Source: Gordionus sp. m RMFG-2023
Taxonomy: Eukaryota; Nematomorpha; Gordioida; Chordodea; Parachordodidae
Length of the DNA: 64,000 nucleotides
Direction: 5' to 3'
NCBI RefSeq assembly: GCF_954871325.1
Contig: NC_088776.1
Span: 20,708,052 to 20,772,051, forward strand
The notes beneath the pieces were generated by a model that made no database searches, was not told the DNA's origin, and was given only the letters and a program-made list of their open reading frames with translations. How positions within the stretch are numbered: the stretch's first letter is position 1; each line of letters begins with the position of its first letter. This document shows positions 33,686 through 47,536 of the stretch, piece by piece. The translations under genes were made by a program, and so were the position numbers.

Positions 33686-36224
33686 ATAAGAATTATTTAT
33701 GTTTTATTAGTATACTCATTTGTATTAATTATATTATAATTGTTAAATTCGATTTTTTTTTTAAATACTGCACAAGAATTACTCATATTTTATTGTAATT
33801 CTATTTTTTAAAAATATAGTTATTTAAAATAAATTTTTAATATAATCTGTATAAAACTTATACATTTTGAAATTTATTTATTGTATAAATAATAAATAAA
33901 ATCTATAATGAAATTCTCTGCAAAATTTTGTTATATGCAAAAATTTAATTAAAATAATTATTTTTAACATAGAATAAGATATATTGAGTGATCACAAAAA
34001 ATGGGAGGTTTGGGTGGCGATTTTATTCTTCTTTCTACACCGAATGGATTGAATAATTTACAATTGACCATTGATAAAATTTTCAATGCTTTCAGTCTAG
34101 TATTAATCATAAATTTGGCCAAAATTTTGTTACTAATATTTTTTTTCATTTATGTTGTCTACTATAGTAGTTAGACACCAATAAAGCACAAAATTGTCAA
34201 AAAATTTTAATCCCCACCCCCATGGATCAATCCTGGCTACGCCACTGGATATTGCTGTTTTTTTCAGTTTTAATAGATATTTAAAAATACAAATTACATT
34301 TATCTAATTTGTTTTACAATATAAATTACAAAATTTATTAATTGTTTTTTAAAAAAAATAAAAAAAATTTTGAAATAATTTCGAGAGTTATACCCCCCCC
34401 CCTCCCATTTCATTCCACTGCTGTTTAGGAATGAACTATAAAATAAAGTTAAAAATTTTAATCAGAATTTGAGTGACATATCTTTAGCACGTCTATTATT
34501 TTAAGTAAATTAAAAATATAATTGATTATCATTTTTTTGTATAATCGTTATATTTTAAAAATGAATTGAATTTTTTTTTAAATGAATTCTATTTTTTTTT
34601 AAAAATAAATAATAATATATAGAGGAAAGCATGGGTGAGGCTCGCTTTTTTTCCTAATCATTATAATGTACAAAACCTGCTTACTTTGAGATCTTTAATT
34701 AAATACAATTAAGGAATTTTCAAGCCAAATATATGTTAGATCTGTCCACTTATATTTTTTATTTTTTTATCTTGTATACACCCTAACAATCTTATCTTTC
34801 CATGATCGAACACCAACTTGTTTTTTCTTGCTAAATTAGATTGCACAATTCACGAATTTTTCTTTCAAATTTGTCTAAAGATCTAAATGGATATAGCCTT
34901 TTTTCTATAAATTAAATTTATTTCGAGGTCACTTTAAAGCTCGTTGAACTGCACAAATATTTCACTTTCCAAGGAAATTTGATGAAATTCAATTTTTCTC
35001 CTCATGTCATAATTTTATCGGTAAGGGATATTCTTTTGATAACATTTTATATTAGTTAAAAGTGTTAATAATCAAATTTTTTGATAACTTAAATATTTTG
35101 TATTGCAATTTATGATAAGAAAAAAAAATTGAAAAAGGTGATCATCAGGCTAAAATCCAACATAATGAGTGAGAATACATTTACTCGTTAAAAAAATTAA
35201 ATAATTAAATCCTGAGTTATTTTTTGTCAAATTTTAAAATTTTTGATCTTAATTTTCTAAAACTTGACTAGATCAAATTTTGTATTTTAATTTGATTTTC
35301 TGGCATCCTCTCCCTTTGTCTCCTAGCGTCTTTTGCTTTTGCTTTTAAAATTAAAAATAATTGAGGATATTAAGTGTAATATATTCTTTAATAAAATTTA
35401 AAATTTTATCAAAAAATCCAATGACGCATTTTAGAGTTATAATCAACCTGCTACGTTTTTTTGAACTATTTGGAACATGTTTAGTTTTATTTTATCTATA
35501 ATATATTTTTATCTTTAAAAATAATTTATTTGTTGATTTAGAAAAGTGTAGAAATTTCAAAAAATAACCCAGATAAACGGATTTATTTTTATATTTTTCT
35601 CCCTTTCTCAGTATATACTAATATCCCTCTCATATCTATATTTTTTTCAAGCGACTTTATTTATCAAGTGCTTCAATCTCTCTCTTAGATCCAGTTCTGA
35701 AAATATATTTTTAATATAATTCTAGGTATTGATAATATATGTTATGCCCCCATTATTAGAAACAGCTTAGTTTATTACCAATATGTTTTAAATTATGGTT
35801 AGTTATAATTAATTGATTACCACAACTGTATATTTATTATTCCGAAATTATGATATCTGAAATAGTAGCCATACTTTTTTTTATCTTGTAAATGAGGGAT
35901 TAGGCTACACATTGATCTATAATTTATTGTGTTTGACTTCTGCTTAAAAATACATTTTATGTTAAATTGCAAAATTCCCATCGTTTTATCCCGGTCTTTT
36001 CTATAAATCTCGATTTAAGATTTCTATGTATGAGGTATTATTGCTTTTTTGAATCAAAGCTTTAACTATAATAGTTCTTGAGATAAATTTGCATGAAAGT
36101 TTCATTCAAGCTAATACACTTAGAGCAGGCTTTGACTGCCCCCATGTATTAATTGGTCATCATATCTTCTCATCTATTTAATTTTTTTTAAAATTGGAAT
36201 TTTATTTATATGCATGTTATCTTA

Positions 36225-36289
36225 ATATAAATTAACCAGACTCATCTATTTAATGATTATCTTTTATGGCCACTTAAAACCTGGCCAGA
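36225..36289 (+). repeat. Dispersed 65-bp repeat, copy 2
   Basis: AACCAGACTCATCTATTTAA, a TATGGCCACT block and CCTGGCCAGA match the copy at 25905-25971 in the same orientation. The matching starts in both at AATATAAATT. It ends about 150 bp before the MITE at 36440. Confidence 0.65.
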
Positions 36290-36439
36290 TAATATTTACT
36301 TATATTTATGTATCAATAAATGTTAAATTAAATGCCTTTATATGCATACATAATAAGATTTGCAAGTTTCAATTTTTTTGTGTAAATAATGTTAAAGTCT
36401 AAGGATAATATTTATAGAAAATATTAGTATACATATATC

Positions 36440-36627
36440 AGAGGCTCGATTTGAGCCGATTCTTTAAAACGGCTAATTCAATATTTTACATAGAAAAATA
36501 TACTAAAGATTTTGCTCATAGATGGCACAAAGGTTTGGACATATTCGCAAAATCTTGAGACTTAGGCAATATTTTTCTGGCTAAAATATTCTAGCCGTTT
36601 TTAAAAATCGGCTCAAATTGAGCATCT
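36440..36627. mobile_element. MITE with 45-bp inverted ends, 188 bp
   Basis: The left end is AGAGGCTCGATTTGAGCCGA and the inverted right end is AGATGCTCAATTTGAGCCGA. Pairing continues through AAAACGGCTA and AATATTTT. Flanking 8-mers CATATATC and TAAAAATC agree at 5 of 8, so a hAT origin is possible but unproven. Confidence 0.75.
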
Positions 36628-39600
36628 TAAAAATCATTTAAATCAAATTTATTTTATTTTACTCGCTATTTTGCCAAAAATTATCATAAAATCAAACTAT
36701 CTCCTACCCCCTTGAGAAATGTAAAAAGCTCCATCATAATGCCCCTCCCTGTGTTAGAGAGCTCTGTACTTAACTGATCAGTTGGTTTTTTTGAAAATAG
36801 AAAAAATTCCCACTTGACAACGTGTATATATATATATAATGATGTAATAAATAAAAAAATGCCAAAGCATATCACGGATCACACACAATCTAGCAAAGAA
36901 AATAAATTAACTTTAGAAAAAGGAGATGATAAATATACTAAATAGAAGAAAAGAGTGTTTTAAATGAAAATTATATTTATTTGAAAATTGAATATATATT
37001 TATTTTTATTCAGATACAATTTGTAATTTTATATTTATAAACTTTTATTTGTGATTTTATATATTATATATAAACGAATTAATATATAACATAAGTCTCC
37101 TGAGAATTCCTAAGAGCATAAAATTGAGAAGGGGAAACAAAACAAAAAAATATAAAATAAAAGGACAAATAATTTTTTGAAAGTATTTTATTAATTGAAT
37201 TAATTGTATATATATTTATATTTATTATATAATATTCTGCAAAATTTAATTTTTTTAACATTTTATTTATATTCTTTATAATCTGACTGACAATATTGTA
37301 TCTTCATCTCTCCTAAAACCTCTCTACTTATTATATCACTCTTTATGTATATATATAAGTATTATATATTAATATTATATCATTGTTATCAGTTATTTGA
37401 AAAGAAACACTTTTTAACGTTTACATAATATAATATATATGATAGTGATCTCCGTGTTCCCTTATCTAAATGACATCAGCCTATAAATTATTTTTAAAAA
37501 AATATTTACAAAAAGATCTAATCAGTTTTAGTTTTTTTTTATAATTGTGTAATATATTTTATATATAGGATTTTCGTAAAATTGTAAAAAAAGATATAAA
37601 AGAAATTAATTAATTAATTAAACAAAAATAATATTATATGTGTCAACCATCCATTATGATGTTATATAAAATTGAAAAGAGATTTATTTTGTTTTTGTAA
37701 CTTTTTTTGATTTTTTTTTTCAAATATAACAAATATATTTTGTGCAAAAATAAACTTTGGCTTTTAAATCCCAATTTTTATATTTGATTTAATAATAGTT
37801 TTAAGATAATACAAAAATATAATAACACAACATCCTAATATATTTTATGAAAAAATAAAATTATTATAATAAAGGGGGGGGGGGCATTCTAATCGTGAAA
37901 TCGTCCTCTGAACTCCGTTGGCTTTTTTGACTTATCTTTATCTTCTAATTTCCCATCTTTATTTTGGTTTAATTAGGAAAATGTGTACATAATGTAATTG
38001 TCATGCACTGCTGGAAAATTATGGGTATTTGTTGATATCAATATATAATAAACAAATATCTTATTTTACCATCACTAATAATACCATCGCCGCACAGTAA
38101 TTATAACGAAATTAATTTGTTCCATTCAAATTGACTCTTATTTTTGTAGACATGACAATTTATTTAAAAAAAATTATATATATTAATGGGGAAAGGAAAC
38201 TATCTAAAAATTTTCAAGAAGGATGGGGGTGTCAACATTTTCTAAAATGTGGAGCAAAATACACATTTTAGTCATTTATAAATAAACATTTTAAAAAGTT
38301 TGAAGTAGAAGAGGGGGAGGGGATTAAACTCCCGGTTAACACCCCTTTAAATACGCCAATAAATGGAACCATACGGTAAGGGTGTGAGGGTGAAAATTTA
38401 AGTGCTTATTGTTTTTTATTTAGAGTTAAATGTCTTAAATTTATCAGAGCAGTATCATTACAACGTTAATAAAAGTATAATTTTGAGTTTGTTTTTTTAA
38501 ATATAAAATATTTTCTTATAATAATAGATTGTTTTGGTATCAGTCAGTGCTATGGGTTAAAAGTTAAGTTATCGGCCTTGGTATCGGGGTAACTCTGATT
38601 TTTTATATTTTCTACATATTCAATAAAAAGTCAGGGCTGCACCTTCAAGGAATATTGATCAATAACTCCTTCTCATTTTTCACCAAATATTTGGTCTTAA
38701 ATTTTATAAAATTTATATAATTACTTTCTTATATCCAGTCTACAGAGGCTTTTAACATGGGAAGAGTCATTTAATCAAATATTGTGTAAAATCGTAAAAA
38801 ATAGGGTTAAAATGCAAATTTCAACCAAGATTTAATCAATTAAAATTCAATATATAAAACAATTCTCGATGACGATAATTCCAATGACAATATAACCCAT
38901 AAGGCAGATCCAAATTCCATATAAGTATTTTAACCCGCTTGAAATTGGTTTGAAATAAATCCTGCTTACCCGCCAACCATGTCTCAAATTGCTTAATTGG
39001 TTGGCTTTTTTAATTATAATTTTTATATTTCTACATAAACCTATAAAATATACACTATAGAATTAATTTAGACATTAGCCCATCCTTCCACTTCCTTCCT
39101 TAAGATATTTTAAACTCACCCATCTGCCCTCCTGTTGTTTTATCACTCCCCCAACTGTCTTCCCCTTGTTTTAAAAATGTCATTAAACCACTCACCCATT
39201 GTTAATTTTTTAGACTTATGGGCGCTAAGGAGGCTAGCTTAAACCTGATAGTTATCATATTATCCAATCAGGATATAGGATAGGGATGTGGAGAGTTTCA
39301 ATAATATCAAAATGCATGTATATTGTTTCTACATCCGAATCCGAATTCTGCTTTACTCACTATGACTTTTATACCCCCAGCCCATAGATAAATATAACAA
39401 AAAAAAGATCATTATATTGTTTGCTTCCAAAGTTATAAAAATAGTTTTTAAAGAAAGCCGAGGAATGGACACATTATTAATTTTTTTTCAGAATGGTTAC
39501 ATTCTCTTTGTGCCTGGAATGGCCTTATTATATAATGTAAGAAGTAAAACAACAGAATTTGATGTCATTTATTTGTAATTGTTGGGTCACATATAGTTTC

Positions 39601-40212
39601 TTAATAGTAGTTGGGTAGAAAAGCGATAATATCAATTTTTGTGAACCTTGGGTAAAAAGTATATCTTGCTTGACCCTCCGTAAACTATTGTGCGGAAGGG
39701 GAAAATATACTCTTATTTAGCAAAAAATATTTTCAATAAGAAACTGTATCTGTATTACATTTTTATAAAGAAACTGTATCTATGCCTGTATTATTTTTTA
39801 AGGACCTACCCAACTTTGATTATGTATTATCGGTGGTGTCATCAAAGGAGGAAAGTATAGAGGCTTCAAGCCCCTGCAAGAGTTTGACGAGTCACCCTAT
39901 CTACAACCTCCCCTCCCCCGTTTTTTGCTTATTTTGTAGGTATGTGATAAATATATTACCACTTAAAGGATGATTTTTTGCAAATTAGGCAAATTCATTA
40001 TAATATTTCTCATATTCCCTGATAAGATTGGCTTTTTTTTAAAAATAATCAATTATTTATAAACCCTACGTAAGAAAAGGTATTTTATTAAATATAAAAT
40101 TTTTGTCAAATTTTTGTTGTTTTTTTAAGTGTCATCTCAAGATTCTCTTCGAAAGATGGTCCATTTTTTACATTTAACTTTGTATATGAAAAAATTGATC
40201 TATTATTTTTAT

Positions 40213-41611
40213 CAGGGACCCGGAGTGAACCGTAACGAACCGTTAAAAATAACGGAACCATAATCAACTGATAAAATCATTTTTTGAAGGAGTAAAAAAA
40301 ATCTTTATGAAAAAGTTAATCCGATTTAAACCGGTTCAAAAATAAAATAAATAATTTTACATTTTATTACATTCTTTCCCTTGTGGTGTATTGCATATTT
40401 TACCATATCTGCGTCGTTATTTATTATTATTAAATGATCAAAATATTTTTTTTAATATCCATAGAGACAAAGAGTATGTATATTAATTTTTTCATCATGA
40501 TTTAAATTGATCCAAAATCTTTAACAGCTTCTTATAGTATTATAGCATTCCTATTTTCTCTATTTTAGTATGCAAGGTATCTAAATAACCAATTTGTAGA
40601 TTTTTGATTTAGTTCATTTATTTAATTAATTCAAGCATAATATCACCACCTTCTCATGAGAAGTTTGATAGAATTGCCATTATTCTCATATCTAACTGAC
40701 GAAATTTATATGGTTTAATTTTATATATTATTTATATAATTTTGCATTTGAGTATATTTTAAATCATTAGTAGTTATAGCCTATTATGAAAAATAGATTT
40801 TGTGTTGTCTTGAAATGCAAGTTTGCAAATTGCTCAAATCTGTTTTTTATATTATTTTTTAGGTGTGAGTGATTGTAAATTCTCAAACCAATAATATCCA
40901 TATGATGTAGCTTTACGAATAGATGATGAATTCTAATTCGTTTATCAATATCATAATTTTAGAATATTTGTCTGCTTTGACCTCATATTTTTTTGTATTT
41001 ACTTCTTATAGTATAAGAGCCATATTCCTATTTTCGATATTTTAGTATGCAAAATATCTAAATAACCAATTTTTGATTTAGTTGCATTTATTTAATTAAT
41101 TTAAAAACGCATTTTATATATAATGGGATTCAAAAAAATTTGAATATCCAGAATTAAACAAACTTGCTCTTTACTTGTGGTTCCCACACACAAGTTTTTG
41201 TTGAAAGGGCCTTTTCGGGGCTAAAATTCGTGTTATCGTCACAACGAACAAATATAAATCCCCTTACATTAGAAAATATATAACTACTTATACGTTACAG
41301 TAATATATTTAAAAATGAGTTATAATTCTTATATATATTTTTTTATATTATTCATAGAAACTTATAATAAAATAAATTAATTTCATCTATTTTATAAATA
41401 ACAATATATATTAACCTAATGGCAAAAATAATATTCATAATTAAAATCATTATACTAAGGTGTTGCGCCAATAAAAATAATTTAAAAAAATTCAAACCGT
41501 AATGAACCTTTATAAACCTTTACAATTAGCTGAGCCGAACCTAAACTTTATAAATTTAAGAACCGAACCGTAACCATACTGAACCCTTATAAATAAAGGT
41601 TCAGGCTCTTG
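40213..41611. mobile_element. hAT element, 1.4 kb, with transposase remnant
   Basis: The left end is CAGGGACCCGGAGTGAACCG and the inverted right end is CAAGAGCCTGAACC. A perfect 8-bp duplication ATTTTTAT flanks it (40205-40212 and 41612-41619). Subterminal GAACCG/CCGAACC motifs resemble those of the 47537-48383 element, so the two families are related. Transposase residue at about 41180-41282 reads SHTQVFVERAFSGLKFVLSS, then QRTNINPLTLENI and a stop. The rest is A+T-rich decay. Confidence 0.88.
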
Positions 41612-42104
41612 ATTTTTATCAAGAAATCATTTTAATATAATTTTCTTCATTTTAAATTTATCTGATTTAACAAAAAAAAAATTATTATGAGATCTTAATC
41701 TTGTAAAAAAAAATTGCCTCAAGAATTTATCCTGCCTTCAAAAATTTTTTTAGGGTAAAAATTTTTTGTTACCATTTTCTCAGGGGATTAGAATTTTAAA
41801 ACTTTAAATATCGGGAAAAGTTAAAACAAAGAAATGCTATATACAAATTAATAAGATTTTCTGGAATCTTAAATCAAAACGCAAAAAGATGCAAAATTTT
41901 TTAAAAATCAGGTTATCTTAATTTATTATGTCCGTTTTTTAATTTTTCATTGCCGTATTATGAGAACAGACTGCCAACGAAAATAATGTGTCATAAACAT
42001 TATTGTTTATGTGGATTTTCTAATTTTCTGATTTATTTTCATAATTAATTCAAATGAATGGTAAAAGATTTTTAAAAAAAGTTTGAATTTCTTCCATTTT
42101 GGAA

Positions 42105-42345
42105 CCTGCAAATCTTTATACTGATGGTAATAAAAGACAAGATAGAATCTCCAATATTCCTGTTCAATGGCTTGTCCCTTAGTGGAACGGCACCTACGCT
42201 AATTTGGCAGCCTTTAATCGACTTACAACAGCTTTATCAGCAGGCGCAGTAGTTAAAATATATAAATGCAGTTATATTATAATTTTCCCAATAATAACCA
42301 ATACTCAAGGTGCTTTCGATGAAGCTAATAAATGTGATCAGTAAA
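42105..42345 (+). pseudogene. Decayed second copy of the LINE endonuclease tail
   Basis: The translation LEPANLYTDGNKRQDRISNI, a stretch resembling VWN-TYAN, and later CSYIIIFPIITNTQGAF align in order with EPQGLFRSDGKRPDGISQI, VWDYSC and DYCFIPIISTTLGTFGK of the 28530-29204 copy. One in-frame TAG interrupts it before WNGTYANLAAF. It is shorter and more divergent than the other copy. Confidence 0.55.
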
Positions 42346-42839
42346 ATATCTAGGCTAATTACGGAGGAGCCCAATAAGGTCTTCTATATAAAACAATCCA
42401 TTGCAATTCCCCTACGTAAAGGAGGGAATATACAATTGCGCCTCATTCAGCGATGGGAAAGTTCAATTTAATTTGTTTATTTATTCTTCTTAACATAGGT
42501 ACAGCGAAGCTCCTCCTCCCTCCTCATATGGAAATTCGCTTGTTTCTATAAATATTATTTTATGCTAAAATAAATTCCCTACACCCCCTCTCCCCTCTCC
42601 TTAAAATGTGTAGTACATATATCCCTGAATAATTTAAAAGAATAATTAGTAGAAATAAATTTTAAAATAATGACTACAAAATTTTCAGTAAAAGATACAT
42701 TTTTGGCTACGTTCAAAATATTTAAAAAAATTATTTCAAAAGTTGGACAAATATACAAAATCTGTCCAATAGACTCTATTAATAAATGTATAACATTTAA
42801 ATCTCCAATATTCCCTCCAATATCAACTTAAAAGTCCCT

Positions 42840-43430
42840 TATGTATTTATTGGAGAAGATATGATACCTACCTTTCATTGCCATTTCTATAAAATCAAAT
42901 TCTAAAATTGGATGAATAATGGCTAAATAAATTATAATAAAAAATTAACATCAGCCAAAGCTTCTGTAAAAAGAGCCTTTGGCATAATTAAATGCTAAAT
43001 TCAGGACTCTTAGAATTCGACTTTCAATATATCTTAAAAAATGTATCTGTCCTATATTTTTTTTAAATTCTAGATAGTATATTTATATAGGATTAAATAT
43101 TTTTATTAATAATATTCTCCATATATTTTTTATTAGAAGTCAATGGCTATATCTATTTATGTGTGTAATAGTGTGAAATTTATATATATATTTCATGCAT
43201 AAATAAAATAATTCTTTAATCTTTAACTTTGTGTATGACTATGAACACTCTAATATAGATAAGGTCAAAATATGGAATACAATAACTAAATGTAAATTAT
43301 TTTTAGTAAATACCATGTATTTAACCTCATTAGAAAAGGTGCATTCACTTTTAGAATTCAGATTTCTATATATCCTAGATGCATCTATCCTATGTTTTTT
43401 TAAATTATAGATAGTGGAGGATTAAATATA
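42840..43430 (+). pseudogene. PIF/Harbinger transposase remnant with a duplicated tail
   Basis: Near 42935-42995 the frame reads INYNKKLTSAKASVKRAFGI followed by IK, close to the (F/Y)N.(R/K)LS.AR..VE.AFG block of Harbinger-type DDE nucleases. IGEDMIPTFH precedes it. Downstream, the segment starting TTAGAATTCGACTTTCAATA (about 43010) recurs diverged at about 43351 (TTAGAATTCAGATTTCTATA). Stops interrupt the frame. Confidence 0.5.
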
Positions 43431-43484
43431 TTATTTGACTTCATTACAAATATTTTTCATGTGCTTCATTTTATTATATGTTAT

Positions 43485-43863
43485 CATAGACGTAGCCAAG
43501 ATTTTAGTAAGGGGTAGAACATTATTGGGTGGGTTTTTTTCCCAAAAATTCATTAGAGGTCTGGTGGTTTACTTATTCTAGGCGTGTCTATATTATATTT
43601 TTATAATATTTGGATAAAGGCTTTTTTTCTAAAAATTTTAAATTATAGTCGTTATTTTAAAATGTTATATTAGTTTTGCTAATTTTTTACAAATTCTTCT
43701 TTATAATGATATATTGTATCCATTTTTGGAAGAAGGGTGGGAGGAAAATAATTATTAGCTCAAAATGATATTTTCAAGAACAGGCGAATTTCCGATGGGG
43801 GTGAGGAAATTTTTTCTTGCCCCTCCCCGGCTTTTGGAGGTTATACAGTTATGTCTACTTATG
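43485..43863. mobile_element. GGCGTAGCCAGG-family hAT MITE, 379 bp
   Basis: The left end is CATAGACGTAGCCAAGATTT and the inverted right end is CATAAGTAGACATAACTGTA. The body shares blocks with the 4088-4468 copy, including AAGGCTTTTTTTCTAAAAAT, TTCTTTATAATGATATATTG and a final CCCCTCCCCGGC. Length agrees with that copy (381 bp). Flanking 8-mers do not match. Confidence 0.7.
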
Positions 43864-44379
43864 ATATTAATAGCATGAAAAGCATCTTTAGGCATTGCAT
43901 AAATAGAATTATTCTTCTACCATAGTTGGTAAGGAGCGGCGCTCCTGGAGCGCCACTATACTTTTCAGAAACATCTTTAAGGAGAGGGAGCGGGAGCTAG
44001 TTCCTTTTAGGGCTGGAGTGGAGGAGCGACGCTACACCTCTTTTAAATTTAATGTATAAATTAAATTATTTTTTAAATATTAATAAATTTATTTATTTGT
44101 TAATTAAAATTCTATAAAATTGAAATTTTATTTTATTAAATTTTATGCAATATGAAATTTTGCGATGAGTTTTATGTTGGTTTTTCATCTTAACAGTAAA
44201 AATATTAAACATCAAGTTTATCTTTCTTTTTATATCGAAAATTTCTTGGAAAATTGAGATTAAATTAAAAATTTTAAAAACTTATTAACAATTTTTTGTA
44301 TCATTAAAATTATAAGCCAATAAAAAATACTATTTTAGCAAAATTAGTCTTTATAATATATTATATTATTAAATCTCTA

Positions 44380-44456
44380 TTAGGCGTGCTAGGCCTCTAC
44401 ATTTTGCCCGACCCAGCCCAAAAAATTTTCGGATAGGGTATAGCAAATCACTGATA
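44380..44456. mobile_element. Fragment of the TAGTGATCTGC hAT MITE family
   Basis: It ends in GCAAATCACTGATA, the complement of a CAGTGATTTGC terminus, preceded by TTTGCCCGACCCAGCCC. The G+C-rich patch followed by this terminus matches the right part of the complete copies. The left end is missing or not recognisable. Confidence 0.4.
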
Positions 44457-46373
44457 CTACCGCGAAAGGCTAAAAGTTACCCCGGGTGTTTTTCACAATC
44501 CTTAAATTTTCATTTTTTTAAATTTTATTTTAATAAAAAGCTAAACGATTTTTGTATAAATATAATTTCGTAAAGATATGTGTAAAGAATAAAACTATGT
44601 TTAAATATTTTGGGAAATTTGCTCTGTCTATTTTCTATAGCACTTCAATTTTTCATGGACAATATAACCCCGGTTTCCTCTATATTATCCTATGTAAACT
44701 ATGTAAAAAGATAACAGAAAAAATATGATCGAAATATATTAAATTTAAAAAAAATTTCACCAGATGACAATTAGTGCTTTAAACGCTCCATTATTAATAC
44801 AACTCAATAGGGTACACTTACAATGAAAAATTTTGACATTATGATAAAATATAAAGGTTTCTATAATATGAGAAAATTTCAAATTAAAACCACATTAATA
44901 CCAATTTTTATAGAGATATAATATAATATTTTATACTTTTATAGATTAAAAAATATGTCCTATTTATTTTAAGGATTCCAAATTTAAATTTTTTGACATA
45001 TAAAATTCTCTAGACCCCACCCCTCCCTCTGAAGCCTCCTTCTCCGATGCCTATATAATATAAAAATATTCAATTATAAAGTGGATAGTTACATGTTTAC
45101 TACCCAATTAATCCATACATATCCCATGTTATAGGAACCTGTGCAGTCTTTACTTTATATTAAATGAAATATTAGGTAAAATTTTAACAAACTCTCCTAG
45201 CTAAGAATTTAAAACATAAATTGTAGGGGGCCATCAACCCTCTTCTACAGCAACGGTTCTTCCGTACCTCCTAATTGCTTTATTAATTATATTAAAATAA
45301 TGTTTATTAAATTAAAAATAAAATAATCTGCATTAAAAAGTTAAAGCTAAAAGTGAAAGTGTGTTTAATTTGATACTCCTTGCAATTTGAGCCCCAAATG
45401 AGAGTCCAAAATTAATTTAATAATGATTTATAATATATTTCATAAAAAGCCATTCATGTCATTAACTTTTTCGTTTTTTTTTTCAGATTAAAAATGAATT
45501 TTTAAATATTATAATATAAAAAGGGAAAATATAATGATATATAAAAAAACAGAAAAATTTAAATATATTTTTTGAGAATAAAATAACTAACAAAAAAATA
45601 ATATTAAAAATGTTCTTTAAAACTAAAAGATAAGGAACAAAAATTTTATAATTAATTTTTTTTTTACAATTTTGGCAAATCTTTTGTATATTAGTCTTCG
45701 ATTTAAATATAAAGAAGCTTATATAAAACAATTAATTTTTGTTTAAAGTTTAATTAAAAGCTATTATTTATTTATAACTTTGTTTGAACTCCTTATAATC
45801 TAAGCTTTTACCTTACTTAGTACATTTACTAATCAGTAAATTTGGTATGAATCTAATTGATTTATATTTATTAAATTTATGACCAACGGTGCTTTAGAAA
45901 GAGCCTAAAACGTGCTCATCACCTCCTTTCCCATTTAATTTGAATATGTCTATGTTATTCTATATTTCTGCAAAACGTATATAAACACATTGATTATTAA
46001 CTTTACTAGAGTTAGCACTTGTATAATTTGCCAAAATTCGAATCAATTATTATCAAATCACTTCTCCATGATGACAGTTTTGAAATATATTTAGCGCACT
46101 AACATGTCTATATCCCTAAAGTGCTCCAGTTTTCTCCATTTTTTTAATAATGCTGCTTAAAAGTTTAACATCGATTTAAATGATAAATATCGACATGGTC
46201 AAATCATGTATTCATGTGTTCTAGAGATTCTAAGATTCATAACCGATTTTTAAATAACGTAAATAAACATTTTTACAAATATTAACTTAACAATTGATAA
46301 TTAAATAAGGCTTAAACTATTCCATAAGTTATTCTTTGAAATAAAAGAAATATCTCTACTCATAAGTTTTAGG

Positions 46374-46464
46374 CAGGGCCTAGGGCTAAATAATCATGGA
46401 GGCTATATATATACCCCAATTTCTTTTGGGAACAAATTATTCTCATTAATGGGCCATGCCCCTG
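46374..46464. repeat. Possible very short hAT-like MITE
   Basis: The left end CAGGGCCTAGGGCTAAATAA and the inverted right end CAGGGGCATGGCCCATTAAT resemble each other. Flanking 8-mers GTTTTAGG and ATGGTAGG agree at 5 of 8. At 91 bp it is short, so it could be coincidental. Confidence 0.3.
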
Positions 46465-47536
46465 ATGGTAGGTTGAGAGTCTTTAATTGGTATTTGAATT
46501 TAAATTGCTGACATAAAATAACAAAAAGCTTAAAAAAAGGAGAAATTTCTTGATATATCCATTCTTATTATATTTAAATAAAAATATTTATAAATAAATA
46601 AATATTATTTGTATTTGTATTATTTCATATCAATAATTTGTTAATAAAAAATGAAAAAAATCTAATTAAAATTCAATCAGGTGGAAAATATAGAAAAAAA
46701 ATTTGAATGTAGGAGGTTGGAAGAATTTTATTTTATTATTATTATGCATATTTTAATCTAATTTTTTTAATTATTTTCAAAATTTTTATAAATTATGTAT
46801 AATAAGTATTTTTAATTTTAATTTAAATGTGGTTATACTAAATTAAACGATTATCTATATATAAAAATTTAATAAATACAATAATATATTACTATATAGC
46901 GATTATATTTTTTATAGGATTTCAAGTCAAAATATTAAAATTAAAGTCACATAATATATATTTCTTTAATTTTAAATTCTTTATTTATAAATGAGCAAGG
47001 ATTCGGAAGCATATACTCATATATATAATACAAGTGTCAAATTTAAATGGCACATAACTCTTGATATTACTCTATCCTGCAAATGACAGGCTAATATACT
47101 CATTCATCAATAATAGCTTTCACTCACTAAAATGATCATCAACTCTTTACACAAAAATTAAAAACTAAAATATAAGGCCGTTTCCTTATTCATCTTATTT
47201 TTGAAGCTTATTTTTGTAAAATACCCTATTTTGGTTTGATTTAAGTGTGTACATTAAATAAATATTTTGGTTTGGAAAGAGTCAAAAAGAAACTTTACCT
47301 ACTTAAATCAAATAACCTTTTTTAGGCTGTTTGGAGGAAGCAATAGACTAGTGTTTAGAAATAAGACAAATCAGGACAAGGCTTAAGGCTCCTAAGTTGT
47401 CTTAATGCTTAATAACCATCTATTTAGCCGTCTTTTAAGTATCGACTAAATAGCCAAGCAAAAGAATTTTTTTTTAAAAAAAAACAAAACAAAGAAACAA
47501 GAATAAAATACGAAAAATAGCAATGCCACCAAATAC

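Larger units (their letters stand above)
30936..34247 (+). mobile_element. Large decayed hAT element, 3.3 kb, GGCGTAGCCAGG ends
   Basis: The left end is CAGCGGCGTAGCCAGGATTT and the inverted right end is CAGTGGCGTAGCCAGGATTG. Both continue into ATCCAT and a G-rich patch. The transposase remnant at 32560-33005 lies inside. Flanking 8-mers (CTGTTTAG, GATATTGC) do not match, so either the duplication has decayed or these are ends of two copies. A smaller MITE is nested at 33339-33685. Confidence 0.7.
34248..40204. other. A+T-rich spacer with scattered repeats
   Basis: It contains the 65-bp repeat (36225), the MITE at 36440-36627, runs of C (about 34393) and G (about 37875), and a short direct duplication AAGAAACTGTATCT at about 39739 and 39769. 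No gene was recognised in six kilobases. Confidence 0.5.
43864..47528. other. Spacer with a G+C-rich near-palindrome
   Basis: GGAGCGGCGCTCC at 43933-43945 is followed by GGAGCGCCACTA, and GGAGCGACGCTACACCTC ends the patch near 44038. This may be a tiny MITE. The hAT fragment at 44380 and the small element at 46374 also lie here. The remainder is featureless A+T-rich DNA. Confidence 0.4.

Noticed and set aside
44479-44683. Possible MITE bounded by ACCCCGGG and AACCCCGG
   Set aside because: The two motifs are in the same orientation, so they are not inverted ends.
45483-45731. Minus-strand Phe/Ile/Lys-rich frame
   Set aside because: Pure low-complexity product of A+T-rich sequence.
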